From Gammaproteobacteria bacterium (lineage in GTDB: Bacteria; Pseudomonadota; Gammaproteobacteria; Cardiobacteriales; Wohlfahrtiimonadaceae): a stretch of 8,547 nt of DNA. This document shows, piece after piece, positions 6,732-8,547 of the stretch; position 1 is the first letter of the stretch, and the number at the start of each line of letters is the position of its first letter. The notes beneath the pieces are model-generated. The model was not told the DNA's origin, ran no database searches, and saw nothing but the letters and a program-made list of their open reading frames with translations. Made by a program: the position numbers and the translations under genes. The stretch lies in assembly GCA_003864535.1 (NCBI GenBank), contig BHEQ01000070.1, positions 1 to 8,547 on the forward strand. The letters are read 5' to 3'.

Positions 6732-6760
6732 TTGACAAAGTGTCTAAAAAAATAGAAAAT
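6732..6760 (+). promoter_or_regulatory. Sigma-70-type promoter of rpsT
   Basis: A consensus -35 TTGACA (6732-6737) is followed after 17 bases by GAAAAT (6755-6760), matching four of six -10 positions. The following GCACGGC is a GC-rich discriminator in an otherwise AT-rich region, as is common at stringently controlled ribosomal promoters. Transcription would start near 6767 and give a leader of about 75 bases. In that leader ACGGC (6763-6767) and GCCGT (6790-6794) could pair. The rest of the 6653-6731 region shows nothing definite. Confidence 0.65.
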
Positions 6761-6833
6761 GCACGGCTATTGTTCTTATGTTTTGTGTTGCCGTAATCAG
6801 CATAAATTTTTATTTAACTTAAATATTTTACGT

Positions 6834-6846
6834 GGAGTTTCCCTTG
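6834..6846 (+). promoter_or_regulatory. Shine-Dalgarno and UUG start of rpsT
   Basis: GGAG (6834-6837) lies six bases before TTG (6844-6846), an ideal spacing. The in-frame GTG at 6832 overlaps this GGAG, so it cannot be the start served by it. Translation from TTG gives the family N-terminus (M)ANTAQAKKR. E. coli rpsT also starts with UUG, and that codon matters for autogenous control by S20. Confidence 0.88.
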
Positions 6847-7107
6847 GCAAATACAGCACAAGCAAAAAAACGCGTTCGTCAAGCTGAAAAAAGCCGCTTA
6901 GCGAATAATGCATACCGTTCTATGATGCGTACTTATATTAAAAAAGTACTCAAAGCTATTAAAGAAAATGATAAAGATAATGCCAATGTATGTATGAAGC
7001 AAGCGCAAGCAATGCTTGATAAGGCCGTTACTAAAGGTCTTGTACATAAAAATAAAGCAGGCCGTTCCGTTAGCCGCTTAAATGCACGCATTAAAGCTAT
7101 TGTTTAA
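6844..7107 (+). CDS. rpsT: 30S ribosomal protein S20
   Basis: S20 is a primary 16S rRNA-binding protein that joins early in 30S assembly, binding near helices 9 and 44. The product is 87 residues, the same as E. coli, and strongly basic. It has the family pattern ANTAQAKKRVRQAEKSR at the N-terminus, RSMMRTYIKKV (about 21-31), and GLVHKNKAGRSVSRLNARI near the C-terminus. All of it is consistent with the three-helix bundle of S20. The start is the TTG at 6844, not the GTG four codons upstream, because a GGAG sits six bases before TTG and the protein then aligns with other S20s. The gene has its own promoter (6732-6760) and terminator (7144-7179), so it is a single-gene unit. The usual gammaproteobacterial neighbour murJ is not seen in this window. 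Confidence 0.97.
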   Translation: MANTAQAKKRVRQAEKSRLANNAYRSMMRTYIKKVLKAIKENDKDNANVCMKQAQAMLDKAVTKGLVHKNKAGRSVSRLNARIKAIV

Positions 7108-7115
7108 TTTTTAAA

Positions 7116-7143
7116 ATAGTTTAAATTAAATAGCTTAAATTAA
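7116..7143 (+). repeat. Two tandem 14-bp repeats after rpsT
   Basis: ATAGTTTAAATTAA (7116-7129) is followed directly by ATAGCTTAAATTAA (7130-7143), with one T/C difference. The pair fills the gap between the rpsT stop and its terminator stem, so it lies in the mRNA 3' end. It probably arose by slippage. It shares the 9-mer TTTAAATTA (reverse complement TAATTTAAA) with the array upstream of rsmE, which may only reflect AT-rich composition. Confidence 0.65.
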
Positions 7144-7179
7144 AAAGGCAGTCCGTATGGATTGCCTTTACTTTTTTTT
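7144..7179 (+). terminator. Intrinsic terminator of rpsT
   Basis: AAAGGCAGTCC (7144-7154) pairs with GGATTGCCTTT (7159-7169) over 11 positions with one G-U pair, closing a four-base GTAT loop. It is followed by AC and eight T (7172-7179). This is a textbook intrinsic terminator, 37 bases after the rpsT stop, and it separates rpsT from the pilin genes. Confidence 0.95.
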
Positions 7180-7191
7180 ACGATATATCCC

Positions 7192-7218
7192 TCGACAATA
7201 TTTTTATTTGCGTGTAAT
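7192..7218 (+). promoter_or_regulatory. Possible promoter of the pilV-pilW operon
   Basis: TCGACA (7192-7197) and TGTAAT (7213-7218) each match five of six consensus positions but are separated by only 15 bases, shorter than the optimum. They lie between the rpsT terminator and the pilV ribosome-binding site, where a promoter is required because the terminator isolates the operon. The short spacer suggests an activator or another sigma factor; this is a guess. Confidence 0.35.
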
Positions 7219-7247
7219 TTTATCGCTTAGTCTGGGAGGATAAAAAA

Positions 7248-7565
7248 ATGTCTTATAAAATAGGCAATAAAAATATAAATGGAGGGATGCTTATAGAGGT
7301 TTTATTTACTTTAAGCATTGCGACCTTTGCAATGTTAGGCGTATTAGCCCAGCAAACACGCAGTGCCAAGGTATTTAATCAAGCAATCGAGCAAGAGCTT
7401 TTAATTAGTACCTTACTAAATGCGACTCAATTGCATGCATTAAAGCAGGTTGTTAGTGATATTAAATATGATTATCATGAGTTTAATCTTAGAGCTGATG
7501 GTGAAAAACTCCATCTTCACGCGCCTAATTTTTTATATCATCCGCATATTAGTTTTAAACTTTAA
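7248..7565 (+). CDS. pilV: Type IV pilus minor pilin, PilV-like (short)
   Basis: This is a 105-residue prepilin-like protein. The leader ends ...NG, then GMLIEV: cleavage by PilD after Gly12 would leave Gly13 at +1 and the essential Glu17 at +5, followed by a hydrophobic helix (about 18-35) that anchors in the inner membrane and packs in the pilus. Minor pilins such as PilV prime type IV pilus assembly at the tip. The order PilV then PilW, as in Pseudomonas, and the LIEVL core support PilV. The protein is much shorter than usual PilV (commonly 150 or more), with little C-terminal beta region and no cysteine pair. A strong GGGAGGA seven bases before the ATG gives the start. Its stop overlaps the next ATG (TAATG). 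It could instead be a GspI-type pseudopilin; PilV is preferred because of the next gene. Confidence 0.7.
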   Translation: MSYKIGNKNINGGMLIEVLFTLSIATFAMLGVLAQQTRSAKVFNQAIEQELLISTLLNATQLHALKQVVSDIKYDYHEFNLRADGEKLHLHAPNFLYHPHISFKL

Positions 7566-8547
7566 TGTTAGCGTACTCTAAGCATAAACATATTCAAGGA
7601 GCTACATTAATTGAGTTAATTATAAGCGTTGCGATTGGTATAATTATTTTATTAGCTCTGCTTCAGACGCAAGTATTATTAGTTAAAACAGAAAATCATA
7701 AGTATTTAAGAGCGCAGCAGCAGCAAACCTTTATTAAATTACAACATTTGCTCCTAGATCGCTATCAAGATGCTATATTTCAGCCCGATTGCCAAGGTTT
7801 ATTCTCAATTAATTCAGATAATTATATATTTGATGAGGGTTTAGATGCACTAGAGTTAGCTCCGCTTAAACATTCATTAAAATATCCTATCTCAGGTGAT
7901 GAATATAGCGCACGTAAGCTTTTCATTGATGCGGATAATCCAGTTTTAGAAAGTGATATGCTCACGCTTACTTATCTAAATCCTTTACCCAAAGATTCTT
8001 TTATAAATGCGTTACAAGGTGATTTAAATACATTTTCTTTTTCTAAAGATGTTGATCCTGCCTTAGGCGCACAGTTTATTTATATGTTAGCTACTGATTG
8101 TAATAATGTGTATATATTTAAAAGTAAACGCCAATTAAAAGGGCAGCTTAGTCTGCTTGATTTAAGTTTAAAGCAGCGCCAAATTTTAACCCAACTTAAT
8201 TTAAACACATTACTAATTTATCAGCTCCAGATTGATAAATTACAGATTTTAAAAGATAGTCAACGTCCATATTTTAATTTACATCAAGGTAATTCACGCC
8301 AAGCTCTAAAAATTGAAAATATTGAACAAATGCAAGTTTTTTACTATACAAATAAATGGGATGGTATCGAGAAGCTTAAAGCACAGCAGCGTCAGGCTGA
8401 GATTACTGGGATATTGATCATTCCAATTATTAGCAGTGCGCTTGGAGCTTCCGATGAAGATCTTAAGTCTCCATCTTTAAATTTTATAGAAATTGCCAAT
8501 AATATTCATATAAAAAGTAACACGCATCAATTTATACGCCCTTTAAT
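7565..8547 (+). CDS. pilW: Type IV pilus minor pilin, PilW-like, C-terminus beyond window
   Basis: The frame is open for 327 codons to the right edge. The prepilin leader ends HIQG with ATLIEL after it: cleavage after Gly12 puts Glu17 at +5, followed by a long hydrophobic helix (about 18-40). The large mostly beta globular region after that, with cysteines in PDCQG (about 75-79) and ATDCNN, and a total size over 320 residues fit PilW, the largest of the minor pilins that form the tip-priming complex with PilV, PilX and PilY1. The final residues seen (THQFIRPL) resemble the last strand of such proteins, so the stop is probably close. The ATG overlaps the pilV stop by one base and has no clear Shine-Dalgarno, which suggests translational coupling. 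Family level is fairly sure; exact PilW orthology less so. Confidence 0.78.
   Translation, partial: MLAYSKHKHIQGATLIELIISVAIGIIILLALLQTQVLLVKTENHKYLRAQQQQTFIKLQHLLLDRYQDAIFQPDCQGLFSINSDNYIFDEGLDALELAPLKHSLKYPISGDEYSARKLFIDADNPVLESDMLTLTYLNPLPKDSFINALQGDLNTFSFSKDVDPALGAQFIYMLATDCNNVYIFKSKRQLKGQLSLLDLSLKQRQILTQLNLNTLLIYQLQIDKLQILKDSQRPYFNLHQGNSRQALKIENIEQMQVFYYTNKWDGIEKLKAQQRQAEITGILIIPIISSALGASDEDLKSPSLNFIEIANNIHIKSNTHQFIRPL

Noticed and set aside
6763..6794. Riboswitch or structured leader in rpsT
   Set aside because: Only a five-base pair match around a long AT-rich loop is visible, too little to call a structured RNA.
6832..6843. GTG start of rpsT adding four residues
   Set aside because: The GTG overlaps the GGAG ribosome-binding site, and S20 proteins start at the ANTAQ position encoded from the TTG.

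Overview
This AT-rich window comes from a bacterial chromosome, most likely a gammaproteobacterium. The evidence is a topoisomerase IV A subunit that follows the E. coli ParC pattern almost motif for motif, gammaproteobacterial-style TrmL and RsmE, an S20 gene with a UUG start, and a type IVa minor pilin pair in PilV-PilW order. I cannot place it below class level. Most genes are ordinary housekeeping genes. I see no phage, transposase, CRISPR array, tRNA or rRNA.

Layout, left to right. (1) 1-872, minus strand: an exported Sel1-repeat protein that runs off the left edge. (2) 1029-1511 minus and 1606-2343 plus: a divergent pair of SPOUT-fold RNA methyltransferases, trmL (tRNA wobble base) and rsmE (16S rRNA). 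They share a 94-base intergenic region holding a perfect 14-bp palindrome and a threefold 11-bp tandem repeat. (3) 2391-3497 minus: an exported TPR plus DUF218 (YdcF/SanA/ElyC-like) protein, convergent with rsmE across a hairpin. (4) 3528-3610: a short G-rich block with a duplicated motif, unlike its surroundings in composition. (5) 3626-5863 minus: parC, complete, with the quinolone-sensitive residues. (6) 5969-6652 minus: a divergent PCMT-like methyltransferase, separated from parC by a strong terminator-like hairpin that ends just before the parC ribosome-binding site. (7) 6732-7179 plus: a self-contained rpsT unit with promoter, UUG start and intrinsic terminator. (8) 7248-8547 plus: the beginning of a type IV pilus minor pilin operon, pilV-like then pilW-like, with overlapping stop and start; pilW runs off the right edge.

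The genes do not form one pathway. TrmL, RsmE and S20 serve translation, ParC serves chromosome decatenation, and the pilin pair, the YdcF-like protein and the Sel1 protein act outside the cytoplasm. No intergenic gap exceeds 200 bases. The points most worth a second look are regulatory or repeat features (the hairpin before parC, the G-rich block, the trmL/rsmE intergenic region) and small departures from family norms (short PilV, PCMT paralogue without the classical active-site motif, a degenerate Sel1 unit). I found no convincing new multi-gene system.
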